Positions 18,620 through 27,997 of a DNA stretch of 64,000 nucleotides are shown piece by piece; positions within the stretch are counted from its first letter, which is position 1; the number at the start of each line of letters is the position of its first letter. A model generated the notes under the pieces. That model made no database searches, was not told the origin of the DNA, and saw only the letters and a program-made list of their open reading frames with translations. The DNA comes from CAVRZY01 sp963725415 (GTDB taxonomy: Bacteria > Acidobacteriota > Terriglobia > Bryobacterales > Bryobacteraceae). Made by a program: the position numbers and the translations under genes. Location: assembly GCA_963725415.1 (NCBI GenBank), contig CAVRZY010000283.1:1-64000 (forward strand), read 5' to 3'.

Positions 18620-20143
18620 TCAGGTCCAGTAACTTCGATCCAAACTCCGATACTGCACCGCCTCCGCCAGATGCTTCGCTGACACCGTCTCCGAGCCGCC
18701 CAAATCCGCGATCGTGCGCGCCACCTTCAAAATCCGGTCGTGCGCCCGCGCCGACAGCGCCATCTTGCGCACCGCCAGCTCCAGCGTCCGCTCCCCGGCC
18801 TCGTCCAGTCGGCACAGCTTCCGCAGCACCCGGATCGGAATCTGCGCGTTGTAAAACCCCCGCGCCTGCTGAACGGCCCGCGCCCGCTGGACCCGCTCCC
18901 GCATCTCCGCCGAGCACGACGCCCCGTCCTCGCCCGCCCGCATCTCCTTGAACGGCACCGCCGGCACCTCGATGTGCAGGTCGATGCGGTCCAGCAGCGG
19001 CCCCGAGATCTTCCCCAAGTACCGCTGGATGATCGCCGGCGTGCACCGGCACTCCCGCGTCGCGTCCCCGTAATATCCGCACGGGCACGGATTCATCGCC
19101 GCGACCAGCATGAAGCTGGCCGGGAACGACAGCGTCATGTTGGCTCGCGCAATGGTCACCGAACCATCCTCCAGCGGCTGGCGCAGCAGCTCCAGCACGT
19201 TGCGAGGGAACTCCGGGAACTCGTCCAGGAAGAGCACGCCGTGGTGCGCCAGGCTCACCTCGCCCGGCCGCGCGAAGCCGGTCCCTCCCCCGATCAGCCC
19301 GGCATCCGAGATGGTGTGATGCGGCGAGCGGAACGGCCGCTCCGACAGCAAGCCTGCTCCCGGCAGCAGCACCCCCGCCACGCTGTGCACCTGCGTGGTC
19401 TCGATGGCCTCGGGAAAAGTCAGCGGCGGAAGAATCCCCGCCAGCCGCTTGGCCAGCATGGTCTTGCCCGACCCCGGCGGCCCTATCATGAGCACGTTGT
19501 GGCCTCCGGCCGCCGCCACCTCCAGCGCGCGCTTGGCGGTGGTCTGCCCGCGCACGTCCCGAAAATCCGGCGCGGAAGCCTCGACCTCGCGCGACGATTC
19601 CAGCGCCACTCGCACCGGAGCGAACCGCTCCGGCTCCCTCACCAGCGCAACCACTTCCGCCAGGTGCCTCACCCCGTACACCTTCACGCCCTCAACCACC
19701 GCCGCTTCTGCGGCGTTGTCCCGCGGCACAACCAGGTTGGCGATTCGCTCCCGCCGCGTGCACACCGCGATCGACAGCGCGCCCCGCACCGGGCGGATCG
19801 CTCCGTCCAGCGACAGCTCCCCCACCAGCACGTAGCCGTCCGTCGAGCCCACCGTCCCCATCGCCCCCAAGATCCCCACCGCCATCGGAAGATCGAACCC
19901 CGCCCCTTCTTTGCGCAGGTTGGCCGGCGCCAGGTTGATCGTCACCGCCTTGTTCGGGTAGCCGAAGCCCGAGTTCATCAGCGCCGACTTGATCCGCTCC
20001 CGGCTCTCCCGCACCGCCGTGTCCGGCATCCCCACCGTGATGAAGTCCCGCGCGCTCCCCGCCGGGTACATGTCCACTTCCACATCGATCAGATGCCCCT
20101 CGATGCCGTAGACGGCGGCGCTGCGCGTCCGAAACAACGCCAT
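18620..20143 (-). CDS. comM: YifB/ComM-family Mg-chelatase-like AAA+ ATPase, 507 aa
   Basis: ATG 20143 (MALFRTRSAAVYGIEGHLID) matches the family start; the open frame upstream is noncoding. The N-terminal Lon-protease-like fold domain (residues ~1-170) is followed by the AAA+ core with Walker A GPPGSGKTML, Walker B VLFLDEFPEF, a zinc-ribbon-like CPCGYYGDATRECRC, the arginine-finger region LLDRIDLHIEVP, and the C-terminal chelatase lid (LSARAHDRILKVARTIADLG). ComM-type proteins are hexameric branch-migration helicases that promote recombination during natural transformation. That fits a window otherwise rich in recombination genes, though it is not adjacent to recA. Confidence 0.93.
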   Translation of the reverse strand: MALFRTRSAAVYGIEGHLIDVEVDMYPAGSARDFITVGMPDTAVRESRERIKSALMNSGFGYPNKAVTINLAPANLRKEGAGFDLPMAVGILGAMGTVGSTDGYVLVGELSLDGAIRPVRGALSIAVCTRRERIANLVVPRDNAAEAAVVEGVKVYGVRHLAEVVALVREPERFAPVRVALESSREVEASAPDFRDVRGQTTAKRALEVAAAGGHNVLMIGPPGSGKTMLAKRLAGILPPLTFPEAIETTQVHSVAGVLLPGAGLLSERPFRSPHHTISDAGLIGGGTGFARPGEVSLAHHGVLFLDEFPEFPRNVLELLRQPLEDGSVTIARANMTLSFPASFMLVAAMNPCPCGYYGDATRECRCTPAIIQRYLGKISGPLLDRIDLHIEVPAVPFKEMRAGEDGASCSAEMRERVQRARAVQQARGFYNAQIPIRVLRKLCRLDEAGERTLELAVRKMALSARAHDRILKVARTIADLGGSETVSAKHLAEAVQYRSLDRSYWT

Positions 20144-20634
20144 ACGCGGATTCAGTATAGCGGAAGCGGGAATCCGGCGCTTCGGGTGCGCAATGGGGCT
20201 CGGTCGGGGGCAGTTTGGGTTCGTTGGGGACGGGAATGGGTTCGTCCCTGGCGTGTTGAGGCCAGACGGCAGCCGGCACAAAGCCGGTATTTCGGGCGAT
20301 CGGCGTGGATTTGGTCCCCGGGGACCATGAAAAACTTAAATTTGGACGAAGGAAGCCAATGGGGCGCCTGGGGCGCCAACATCGACGCAAGGCGGTCGAT
20401 ATTAAGGAGTCAGGAGCCAGAATCCCGTTAACAGAATAGCAGAGGGGCGTGAGGTCGGAGGGGCTGGGTGAGGGGGAACGTGTTGAAAAGGCAGGGGAAA
20501 GATTTAGGGGGGATGCGGTGATTGCTCCCAAGAGTCGCGCTGTCGATGGCAGCCTGGTGGCGGTCGGGAGGCCGCATGTGCCACTGTTAAGCCTGGCACT
20601 GTTGGAGCGAAATCTGCTAGAAGGGGGGCTTTTC
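20144..20634. other. 491-bp noncoding region between divergent genes
   Basis: Open frames run through it but none has coding character: translations are Arg/Gly-rich with no family resemblance. It must carry the promoters of yifB (minus) and the phosphoesterase (plus). A GGCGCC-TGG-GGCGCC palindrome lies near 20362-20376. No confident promoter pair is seen. Confidence 0.5.
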
Positions 20635-22044
20635 ATGCAGAAACACGTCGGGCTGTTCGTAACTCTTGCGCTGCTGGCCGTCGTTGTGATGTTCGGGCAC
20701 GGCTGCTGCCGGCATCGCACCAACATCGGCCGCTACGTGGCAAGGCCGAAGGATCCTGGCAGCATTAACGTGGTGGCGTACGGAGACACGCGCACAGGTT
20801 TTTTTGGGCTCGGAGACAATTGCCGCCAGCGCACTCACGCGGCTGTCGTCAAGGCAATTCTGCGGAACAAAGAGTCCATTGATGGAGTCATCTTCACTGG
20901 CGATGCCGTGGTCAGCAACTTCCCGCTGTGGAGAGACACGTACTGGCGCGACTTCCTCAACGTCACGGAATACTTCGTCAGACCCCCTGGATACACTGGC
21001 ACCGGACCCGCGATCCCGTTCTACCCGGCAATCGGGAACCACGAAGCCATGTATGTTACCCAGACCCCGGAAGAACGGGCCCCATACCGTCGTGCGGAAC
21101 CTGAGGATCGCGCTCTCGGCGCGCGACTCGCGGGAAAATCGCCTTCCCTCGCCTATGATATGGGCGAAGCCGCTGCGGCAAAGCCCACGCGAGCGCTCCG
21201 GGGCGGCATCGATCACGAGTCTCCTGAGGGACAGAAGTTCCTTTCGCAAGCGGTCGAAAACCTCAGAATGAAGGACAAGGCTCCTCAAGCGGCGTACGAT
21301 CTTGGCTATTTCCTGGGTTACCTGCAATACCTCTTTTACAGGATGGCGAAGGAGGACCGGGCAGCGGGAGACGCGGCCGTGCTCAGCCAAGCCTACCTCC
21401 AGCGGCCCGAGTACGATTATCTCAAAGACCTCGTGTGCCCAGACAAGCCTTGCAAGCAGCCCAGGGCGTACTACTCCAGCGTGCTGGAAGCCCCGGCGGG
21501 GGTCAAGGTGAAGTTGATTGCCCTCGCCACCAACTCCCTGGACGATCCGAACCAGATCGAATTCTTCAAGAAGGAAGTCGGCGGCTTTAACGACGGTCCC
21601 ATCATCGTCTTCGGCCACCATCCCCCCATAACCGACGAGGCCCTCGAGGCCGCTCCTTACTGGGATAAGGCATCGTGGCAGCAATACCGGCCCTACATTA
21701 CTAGCCCGGAAGGCAGGAACATCCGGCTATGGATTTTCGGGCATGTACACAACTACCAGCGTATGAGTGCTCCGGGCGCCGCGCCGAGCGGAGCGGCTTC
21801 TCCAGTCGAGATCGCTTCGCCCGTCATGCTGGTCGCAGGAGGCGGCGGGGCGGCCGACCTCAACGTCGGCCCATCCGAGTTCCAGTGGTGGCCGCAGGCC
21901 TGGCCGAAACCGCTCGCGAAACAATTGTTCAACTACGTCAAGATCCTTGTCACGAACGACAGGATCGAGGTTAACGCGTTCGGCGCCGCTTGCGGAAACA
22001 AACCGTTCGTCCCGATTGACAGCTTTCAAATCAGCTTGAAGTAG
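20635..22044 (+). CDS. Exported calcineurin-like metallophosphoesterase, 469 aa
   Basis: ATG 20635 has a strong Shine-Dalgarno (AAGGGGGG) and begins an export signal, MQKHVGLFVTLALLAVVVMF, followed by GHGCC, a possible lipoprotein cysteine. All five motifs of the calcineurin-like fold are present in order: YGDTR, VIFTGDAVVS, IGNHEAMY, VFGHHPP and FGHVHNYQR. The two-metal site is therefore complete. Similar proteins include purple-acid-phosphatase-like enzymes acting on phosphate esters in the periplasm. A ~120-residue insertion between the GNHE and GHHPP motifs (residues ~145-300) is larger than usual. It is monocistronic as far as can be seen. Confidence 0.85.
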   Translation: MQKHVGLFVTLALLAVVVMFGHGCCRHRTNIGRYVARPKDPGSINVVAYGDTRTGFFGLGDNCRQRTHAAVVKAILRNKESIDGVIFTGDAVVSNFPLWRDTYWRDFLNVTEYFVRPPGYTGTGPAIPFYPAIGNHEAMYVTQTPEERAPYRRAEPEDRALGARLAGKSPSLAYDMGEAAAAKPTRALRGGIDHESPEGQKFLSQAVENLRMKDKAPQAAYDLGYFLGYLQYLFYRMAKEDRAAGDAAVLSQAYLQRPEYDYLKDLVCPDKPCKQPRAYYSSVLEAPAGVKVKLIALATNSLDDPNQIEFFKKEVGGFNDGPIIVFGHHPPITDEALEAAPYWDKASWQQYRPYITSPEGRNIRLWIFGHVHNYQRMSAPGAAPSGAASPVEIASPVMLVAGGGGAADLNVGPSEFQWWPQAWPKPLAKQLFNYVKILVTNDRIEVNAFGAACGNKPFVPIDSFQISLK

Positions 22045-22249
22045 CGCATCACAGAGGCTGCCGCTCTACGCCCGCCCGCGCAGCCTCCGTTTGTAATTGC
22101 GACAAATCCCCTGAGGTGGACACGGTCAAGGATCAGAGTCCGGGTGGCTGAGGCCGGCGAGTACCGGCTGGAAGTTCAGCGCCGGGGAGAGCGCAGGACG
22201 ATTTCCTTGAGCTTTGGCAGAGGCACCTGGAACTACTTACTATAGAGAG

Positions 22250-24100
22250 ATGGTGGCGCGCTTTCTGCTGGCGGCATTTGCGCTGGCCCTCCCGCTGCTG
22301 GCGCAGACGCCCTGCCCGCCCACGCCCGCCTACTCGCCCTGCGACCTGGTCTTCGAACTCACGGAGCAGGAGGCGGCGGCGCATCCCAATCCGTACCTCA
22401 GCGTCGAGCTGGAAGCCGAGTTTCGCTCGCCGCGGTTCCGCACCTTCCGCATGCCCGGATTCTGGGACGGCGGGCGGCGCCTGGTGATCCGTTTTGCGCC
22501 CACCGATCCGGGCGACTGGATTTTCCGCGTCACCAGCAACATCCCGCGCTTCCATGAGAAAGAGGGCCGCCTCACGGCCACCGAGTCCGGATCGCCGGGC
22601 TTCCTGAAGCCCGCCAACGTCCATCACTGGGCCTACGTGGATGACATCAGAAAAACTCCTCACCTCTGGATGGGCGACACGCTCTACAGTTTCCCCCTCG
22701 TGCCGCGTCCGCTATTCGAGCAAATCATCGACGCGCGCGCCCGGCAGAAGTTCAATCATCTGCGCGGCGTGCTCCTCTCCCGGGTCGATGAACCCGCCAA
22801 ATCGTTTCCCACGCCGGACCAGCCCAACCCCGACCATTTCCGCGAAGTGGATCAGCGCATCCTGTACATGAACCGCAAGGGCATCATCGCCGACCTGGTG
22901 CTGGCCAATGATGAGAACCACCTGGCCAAATGGTTCCCCACCTGGCAGCAACGCGAGCGATACATCCGCTACCTGGTGGCCCGCTATTCGGCCATGCACA
23001 TCACCTGGCAGGGCGTGCAGGAGTTCGAGGAGTACGAAAACGGGCGCGCGCTTCTGAAGGAGATCGGCCTGCTGCTGAAGAAGCTCGATCCCTACGATCA
23101 GCCGCGCTCCACGCACACCGTAGCGACCTCCGCACCGCTGCTCGGCGACGGCTGGATGGATTACGTGGTCTACCAGTCCTCGGCCGACCCGCTTGGCGCT
23201 ATCGAGCATCAGCTTTACCCGGCGCCGTTCGTGAACGCCGAGTTTGCCTACGAGGACAGCGGCGCCGGCCGCACGCATCCCCACCACGTGGACACGGATA
23301 CCTTCCGCCACCGGCTGTGGAACGCCGCCATGAACGGGCAGTATCCGACCTTCGGAAACACCGGGACCTACGGGGGGCGCAAACTCGAGGTTGACGCGAA
23401 GTACCTGGACTCGCCCGGCGCGCGCCAGATGAGCGTCTGGTTCGATTTCTTCTCGCGCACCCGGCACTGGGAACTGGAGCCCTTCTTCGACGTCGATGGC
23501 GGCCGCGCCCTGGCCCTGGAGGGCGTCGAGTACATCATCTACATCGAGAAGCCTGGCCCGGTCGAGGTGCTGGTCGAGAAACACGGCTACGACCTGGCCT
23601 GGTTCAACCCCATCACGGGGGAGTACCTGAGGCAGAAGAAAGGTTTCAAAGGGGAGCGGTTCTCCGGCGAGCCGCCCGACAAAAACCACGACTGGGTGCT
23701 GCACATCTCGCGCGAAGGCCACAAGGAGTCCATGCTGCGGTCTTACAAGTTCGAATCGGGGCCCATCCTGATGCAGGAGCTCGAACAGAGCCCGCAGAAG
23801 ACTCCCTTCCAAATCGTCGAACCCGCGCAGGATACTCTGTCCGTCTCAAAAGCCGCCACGTATTCGGCGAAGGTGACGCGGGACACGCGCGCCACGCACT
23901 CGATGATGTGGTTGTGGACCGCGGAGGCCCCAGTTGACGGACAGGGCTACCGGGTGCTGGGCGTGGGCCCGCAGGGCACCTTCACCATCCCGCGCCGCCT
24001 CGCCGCCAACTACCCGGCCGTGCTGGATGTGCGCCTGTTCGGAATGAACGCCAACGGAAAGCTGTACGCGCTGGACAAGATCTTCAAACTCACCGAATGA
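22250..24100 (+). CDS. Secreted DUF5060/DUF4038-like putative glycoside hydrolase, 616 aa
   Basis: ATG 22250 begins a signal peptide (MVARFLLAAFALALPLLAQ). Residues ~25-120 form a beta-sandwich of the DUF5060 type (PYLSVELEAEFRSPRFRTFR, then PTDPGDWIFRVTSN). A TIM-barrel-like catalytic domain follows, with WMGDTLYSFPLVPRPLFEQI, the MNRKGIIADLVLANDENHLA region, YLVARYSAMHITWQGVQEFEE (the E of QEFEE is a candidate acid/base) and VNAEFAYED (candidate nucleophile Glu). The C-terminal part resembles the collagen-binding-like domain seen in apiosidase-like proteins. It probably degrades plant glycans. The stop overlaps the tsaB start by four bases (ATGA). Confidence 0.75.
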   Translation: MVARFLLAAFALALPLLAQTPCPPTPAYSPCDLVFELTEQEAAAHPNPYLSVELEAEFRSPRFRTFRMPGFWDGGRRLVIRFAPTDPGDWIFRVTSNIPRFHEKEGRLTATESGSPGFLKPANVHHWAYVDDIRKTPHLWMGDTLYSFPLVPRPLFEQIIDARARQKFNHLRGVLLSRVDEPAKSFPTPDQPNPDHFREVDQRILYMNRKGIIADLVLANDENHLAKWFPTWQQRERYIRYLVARYSAMHITWQGVQEFEEYENGRALLKEIGLLLKKLDPYDQPRSTHTVATSAPLLGDGWMDYVVYQSSADPLGAIEHQLYPAPFVNAEFAYEDSGAGRTHPHHVDTDTFRHRLWNAAMNGQYPTFGNTGTYGGRKLEVDAKYLDSPGARQMSVWFDFFSRTRHWELEPFFDVDGGRALALEGVEYIIYIEKPGPVEVLVEKHGYDLAWFNPITGEYLRQKKGFKGERFSGEPPDKNHDWVLHISREGHKESMLRSYKFESGPILMQELEQSPQKTPFQIVEPAQDTLSVSKAATYSAKVTRDTRATHSMMWLWTAEAPVDGQGYRVLGVGPQGTFTIPRRLAANYPAVLDVRLFGMNANGKLYALDKIFKLTE

Positions 24101-24771
24101 TGGCCCGAATCCTCGCCCTCGATACGACCACGGAATTCGGCAGCCTGGCGCTGCTGGCTGGCGATGGTGTGGTCGATGAACTACTGCTGCACTCCAGCGA
24201 AGGTTTCGGCCACGTCCTTTACGAACACCTGGCCCGGTTGCTCGAACGGAATGCCTGGGAGCTGAGAGAGGTAGACTGTTTCGCCGCGGCCGCTGGGCCG
24301 GGTTCCTTCACCGGGGTGCGGGTGGGACTGGCCGCCGTCAAGGGCCTGGCGGAAGCGACGGGGAAGCCCGTGGTAGCCGTATCCAACCTGGCGGCCATCG
24401 CCTCCTTTGGCGTGGGGCCCCGGCGCGCCACCCTATTGGACGCGCGCCGTGGCGAGATCTACGGCGCGGTGTACAATGCAGCACTGGAGATCGTCTCGCC
24501 CGAAATCGTCACCAAATTTTCTCACTGGCTGGAGATCCTGCCGCAAGGGCAACTCGAATTCCTCTCGACCGACTTTGCGCCCTTCCGGGCCGCGCTGATC
24601 GGCACACGTTTCGAGGGCCTGCCGGTGCGCGAAGTCCCGCGCGCCCTGGCGGCAGCCATCGGCAGGATCGCCGCAGCGCAATTCGCGGCCGGCCTCGCGC
24701 GTGATCCTGCCGAGATCGACGCCAACTACGTCCGCCGCTCCGACGCCGAGCTCTTCTGGAAAGACAACTGA
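24097..24771 (+). CDS. tsaB: tRNA threonylcarbamoyladenosine biosynthesis protein TsaB, 224 aa
   Basis: The ASKHA-fold N-terminus (ILALDTTTEFGSLALLAGDG) and the motif FAAAAGPGSFTGVRVGLAAV are diagnostic of TsaB (YeaZ). TsaB is the non-catalytic partner that binds TsaD and TsaE in forming t6A37 on ANN-decoding tRNAs. Length is normal. The start overlaps the preceding glycosidase-like gene by ATGA, an odd pairing of an essential tRNA-modification gene with an exported enzyme, implying translational coupling or a shared transcript. It converges with the cupin gene, three bases away. Confidence 0.93.
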   Translation: MMARILALDTTTEFGSLALLAGDGVVDELLLHSSEGFGHVLYEHLARLLERNAWELREVDCFAAAAGPGSFTGVRVGLAAVKGLAEATGKPVVAVSNLAAIASFGVGPRRATLLDARRGEIYGAVYNAALEIVSPEIVTKFSHWLEILPQGQLEFLSTDFAPFRAALIGTRFEGLPVREVPRALAAAIGRIAAAQFAAGLARDPAEIDANYVRRSDAELFWKDN

Positions 24772-24774
24772 GCC

Positions 24775-25242
24775 TTACGGCGTATCCACCTTCACGATCA
24801 CATAGGTGAACTGCTTGCCCGGTTCGACCAGCACCTGGTGCGGGGTCTTGGCCGGAATGTTCACGATGTCGCCGGGGCCCAGCTTAGTCTTTTGTCCGCC
24901 CTGGATGGACGGTCCCCGGATCTCGCCCGGCGCCGTGGTCTTTCCTCCCACCACCTGGCCGCCCGCTACCAAGCTTGCCTCTCCGCTCTGCACGATGAAG
25001 ATGTCCGTCTGCGTCTCGTGCAATTCGGCCTCCCCGTCGCCTTCCCTATGAACTACCGCGAAGGAGTGGTTGCCGAACCTCCCGAGCTGCGCGGAGGCGA
25101 ACTTCTGAGCATTGATCTTGGGCGACAGCTTGGCGCCGAAACCCTTCAATTCCGCAGCCGGCCAGCGCACATGCCCGGGCGGCTCGACGCCCATGCTGGG
25201 AAGCCCAGCCAGCGCAAACAAAACGATCAAGGTTTGTTTCAT
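24775..25242 (-). CDS. Secreted cupin-domain protein, 155 aa
   Basis: ATG 25242, after a good AGGAGA, starts a signal peptide (MKQTLIVLFALAGLPSMGVE). The core reads GEAELHETQTDIFIVQSGEA, then the second strand block GPGDIVNIPAKTPHQVLVEP, with HETQTD and the distant PHQ fitting the two cupin metal-binding motifs. It is a single-domain cupin of unknown substrate, probably periplasmic. It follows the GH172-type gene on the same strand with a 17-base gap, so the two are likely co-transcribed, and a sugar-related role is reasonable. Confidence 0.8.
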   Translation of the reverse strand: MKQTLIVLFALAGLPSMGVEPPGHVRWPAAELKGFGAKLSPKINAQKFASAQLGRFGNHSFAVVHREGDGEAELHETQTDIFIVQSGEASLVAGGQVVGGKTTAPGEIRGPSIQGGQKTKLGPGDIVNIPAKTPHQVLVEPGKQFTYVIVKVDTP

Positions 25243-25259
25243 CACGATTCTCCTGGAAG

Positions 25260-26392
25260 CTATGCCAGCTTGACCTTGGGGATGCGTTCCTGAACCGGCG
25301 GCAGGGACGGGAATTCGGTGTACGGCTCGCTCTGGTACCAGTAGCCCACCGAGAAAAAGTTGTCGCCCCGATCGTTGGCGTGGCCGTGCTCCATGGTGTG
25401 CTTCAGATAACGCGTGAAGGTGACGGGGTTGTCGCCGTGCCAGCGATAGCAGCAGTAACGCCCGCCCGTCCGCTCCGCCATGATGATGATGGGCGCGCCG
25501 TAGTAATGGTGCGCGAAGGGCGTGGCCCCGTCCCGCCCCCAAAATTCCAACTGCCCAAAAAGTAATCCTCCGAACCGGTGCCGATGATCACGGGCTTGCT
25601 CTCGTCGTCCACGAAAATCATGTCGTCGCCTTCGCCCATCCAGCCATCGGCATTGATCAGCACGCCCAGGGTGACCCCCATCAGGTGCCCCCGCCCCCGC
25701 GTCTCCAGGTACACGTAGTTGTCCTTGCCGTCCGGATTCAGTTTCGATCCGGTATTCGCCACGCACGGCGAGCATTGCCGGTATTGCGCATGGAAATACA
25801 GCACGTCCTCTGGAAGCGACGGCGCCAGCAGGTAGTCGATGTTGGAGTAGAACGCGCCTACGTCCCGCTCGCCCTCGTTGGTGACGGTCCAACGCGCGGA
25901 CTTGCGGAAGGGCATGGCGAAATAGCAGTTCAACGAGCGCCCAGGCGAACAAGCCAGATAGGCCGATTGATAGACCTGGTATTCGCCCAGGTTCAGCCCG
26001 AAGAAATCGCCCACCGGAGCCTCCACGCTGGGCTTCGGGTTGCCGTCCCAGTAGCCCCGCAAAACCAGTTCCTTCAAGTGGTTCCGGCTCTGCGCGGAAA
26101 TTGTAAACCAGATGTGCGAGATCACTCCGGGCCCCTCCGAGTTGAACAGCAACTGTGTTGCGCCCGGCTTGATCTGCCACCGGTCGGCGTTCCCGCCGGT
26201 GCGATCGTGGCTGGACTGCTTCAGTGACTTGTAGTCCTGAGCGCGGGCGTAGTCCGGCAGCAGACTGAACCTGCCGCCGGCGCGCGTCTGGGCCTGAGCG
26301 GCCGCCGGCGCGGCGGCCGATACCCCCGCTAACGCCATGATTCGCTGTAAGAAACCACGACGCCCCGCTGGGCTGCCTGCATTCCTCATCAT
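25260..26392 (-). pseudogene. Tat-exported DUF2961 (GH172-type) protein with one frameshift
   Basis: ATG 26392 or 26389 begins a twin-arginine signal (GRRGFLQRIMALAGV). The mature part shows DUF2961 features: FNSEGPGVISHIWFTISAQS, LKELVLRGYWDGNPKPSVEA, VGDFFGLNLGEYQ, and MIFVDDESKPVIIGTGSEDYF. At about 25540-25550, within a GGGGGCGGG run, the frame must change to continue DGATPFAHHYYGAPIIIMAE and reach the stop at 25260 (VQERIPKVKLA). With the single correction the protein is about 377 residues and complete. GH172 members act on difructose anhydrides or D-fructo-/D-arabinofuranosides. The homopolymer context makes a sequencing error likely. Confidence 0.8.
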
Positions 26393-26722
26393 AGGTATCT
26401 CCTTGGTCAAGATGTGCACCACTCCGAGAGGGGGATTATACCGAACCTGCGCCCCCGGCGGCAGGGTCCGGGCGGACCCGGCTGGTCCCCGAGCAAGGAA
26501 TCACCAGTTCGAGGGCCGAGGAACTGGTACGCATGGGTCGGCCGCCCGCAGCGGGTAGGTCGCCGTGACCGTGGCCTGGTACTACCCTGAGCTGCTCGCT
26601 GCTGGCGCTCGGGGTCGCTGAAAACCACGTGGCCAGCCACAAGATCCCTGCTTTCTCACGAATAGCAGAGCGCTCTAGGCCGGATTAAGCAGAATCTCAG
26701 CGCTTTTTCATGGTGACGGGGA
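26393..26722. other. Intergenic region with small hairpins
   Basis: It separates divergent genes. ACCAGTTC (26503-26510) and GAACTGGT (26521-26528) form a perfect hairpin, and GGGTCC/GGACCC repeats lie near 26464-26479. No gene is supported. Confidence 0.45.
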
Positions 26723-26752
26723 TTGACTTAGTACTAATAGCCGTTCTAGAAT
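26723..26752 (+). promoter_or_regulatory. Sigma-70-type promoter of the response regulator gene
   Basis: TTGACT (26723-26728) and TAGAAT (26747-26752) are separated by 18 bases. Transcription would start near 26760, about 20 bases before the ATG at 26780. Confidence 0.6.
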
Positions 26753-26779
26753 CTTAGGTTGTGGTTTGGAGTGTCCGAG

Positions 26780-27517
26780 ATGACTGAACAAGATACAGCG
26801 GTCCAGCACGAAGGCGCCCGACCCAGTACCAACCTACAGACCACGGCCGCCATTCGCATCCTCATCGCTGACGACCATCCCATTTTCCGCGACGGTCTCC
26901 GCAGATTGCTCAGCCTGGAGCAGGACTTCGAGGTGGTGGGCGAGGCCGGGGAGGGCAACCAGACTCTCGATTTGGTCCAGCAGATCAACCCCGATATCCT
27001 GCTGCTGGATCTGCGCATGCCGGGCCGCGACGGCTTCTCGGTCCTGCAACACTTGAAGTACTCGGGCAATAAGACCAGAGTCATTGTGCTGACCGCCTCA
27101 GAAGACAAGAACGAGTTCGTGCAGGCCATGAAATTCGGCTGCGCGGGCATCGTTCTGAAGCAGACTGCCACTGACCTGCTCTACAAGAGCATTCGTAAGG
27201 TCCATGCCGGGGAAATCTGGCTGGATTCACACACCACCGCGGCCGTCATGCGGCAGTTTGCGTCACCCTCCAAGGGCGTCCCCGGACCGGACCGCAATGC
27301 CCGGGAACGCAGCCCTTTGAGCCAGCGGGAGCGGGAGATCGTGAGCCTGGTGGCCCAGGGCTTCAAGAACAAGGAGATCGCGGAAAAGATCTTCATCAGC
27401 GAGCAGACGGTCAAGAACCACCTCCACAACATCTTCGACAAACTGGGGGTCTCAGACCGCCTGGAGCTGGCCCTCTACGCCATCCACAAAGGGCTCCACA
27501 CCGAGATCGAAGACTGA
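26780..27517 (+). CDS. NarL/FixJ-type response regulator, 245 aa
   Basis: The receiver domain (residues ~25-140) shows the acidic pair ADDHP, the phospho-acceptor Asp in DILLLDLRMPG, and the VIVLTASEDK and CAGIVLKQ switch regions. The C-terminal LuxR-type helix-turn-helix is clear: LSQREREIVSLVAQGFKNKE, then ISEQTVKNHLHNIFDKLGV. These are DNA-binding transcription factors controlled by a histidine kinase; no kinase gene is adjacent, so it is an orphan here. ATG 26780 is preferred over an in-frame GTG at 26759, which would lie at the predicted transcription start. Confidence 0.93.
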   Translation: MTEQDTAVQHEGARPSTNLQTTAAIRILIADDHPIFRDGLRRLLSLEQDFEVVGEAGEGNQTLDLVQQINPDILLLDLRMPGRDGFSVLQHLKYSGNKTRVIVLTASEDKNEFVQAMKFGCAGIVLKQTATDLLYKSIRKVHAGEIWLDSHTTAAVMRQFASPSKGVPGPDRNARERSPLSQREREIVSLVAQGFKNKEIAEKIFISEQTVKNHLHNIFDKLGVSDRLELALYAIHKGLHTEIED

Positions 27518-27641
27518 CCATCGGACCTTTGCGGCCTGGGCGTCCCTTTGCGTCTTTGCGCGAAATTTTCTTGCTTTGCGCGAAATGGTTGCATTCCCTG
27601 GCGATTCGGACTAGCATTTGGATTTGGGAGGCTGCCATCAG

Positions 27642-27989
27642 ATGAGAACGTCCTATATTGTGCTGATCTTGCTCGCTGCCCTCATCGTCCCACTGTCTCT
27701 CTATGGGCAGGCAGCAATGCCGCGCATGACGACGGTCGAGCCCGCCACCGGCAAAGTCGGAGATCAACTCACCGTAACCGGAGAGAACCTCGACAAGCCC
27801 AACGTCGCGAAGCTGTATCTGACCGACGGCAAGAACGACATCGAGGTGGCCATGATCGAGCAAGCAGCCACTACGATTAAGTTTAAGATTCCCGCGTCGG
27901 CGAAACCCGGCCGGCTTGCCCTGATGATCCTCACCAGGGGAAAAGAGCCCAAGCTGATCGAACAGCCCGTCAAAGTGACCATCGAGTAG
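27642..27989 (+). CDS. Small secreted IPT/TIG-domain protein, 115 aa
   Basis: ATG 27642 follows GGGAGG at proper spacing and starts a signal peptide (MRTSYIVLILLAALIVPLSL). The remainder is one IPT/TIG immunoglobulin-like domain: TTVEPATGKVGDQLTVTGEN, then LDKPNVAKLYLTDG and IKFKIPASAKPGRLALMILT. Such single domains are usually part of larger surface proteins; standing alone it is likely a periplasmic binding module of unknown ligand. It converges with trpD eight bases away. The 100 bases upstream contain CTTTGCG-rich repeats often seen between genes in such genomes. Confidence 0.8.
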   Translation: MRTSYIVLILLAALIVPLSLYGQAAMPRMTTVEPATGKVGDQLTVTGENLDKPNVAKLYLTDGKNDIEVAMIEQAATTIKFKIPASAKPGRLALMILTRGKEPKLIEQPVKVTIE

Positions 27990-27997
27990 CGCCGGGT

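Noticed and set aside
18740..20431. 563-codon plus-strand frame opposite yifB
   Set aside because: Arg/His/Pro-rich shadow of a GC-rich gene; the minus-strand AAA+ motifs are unambiguous.
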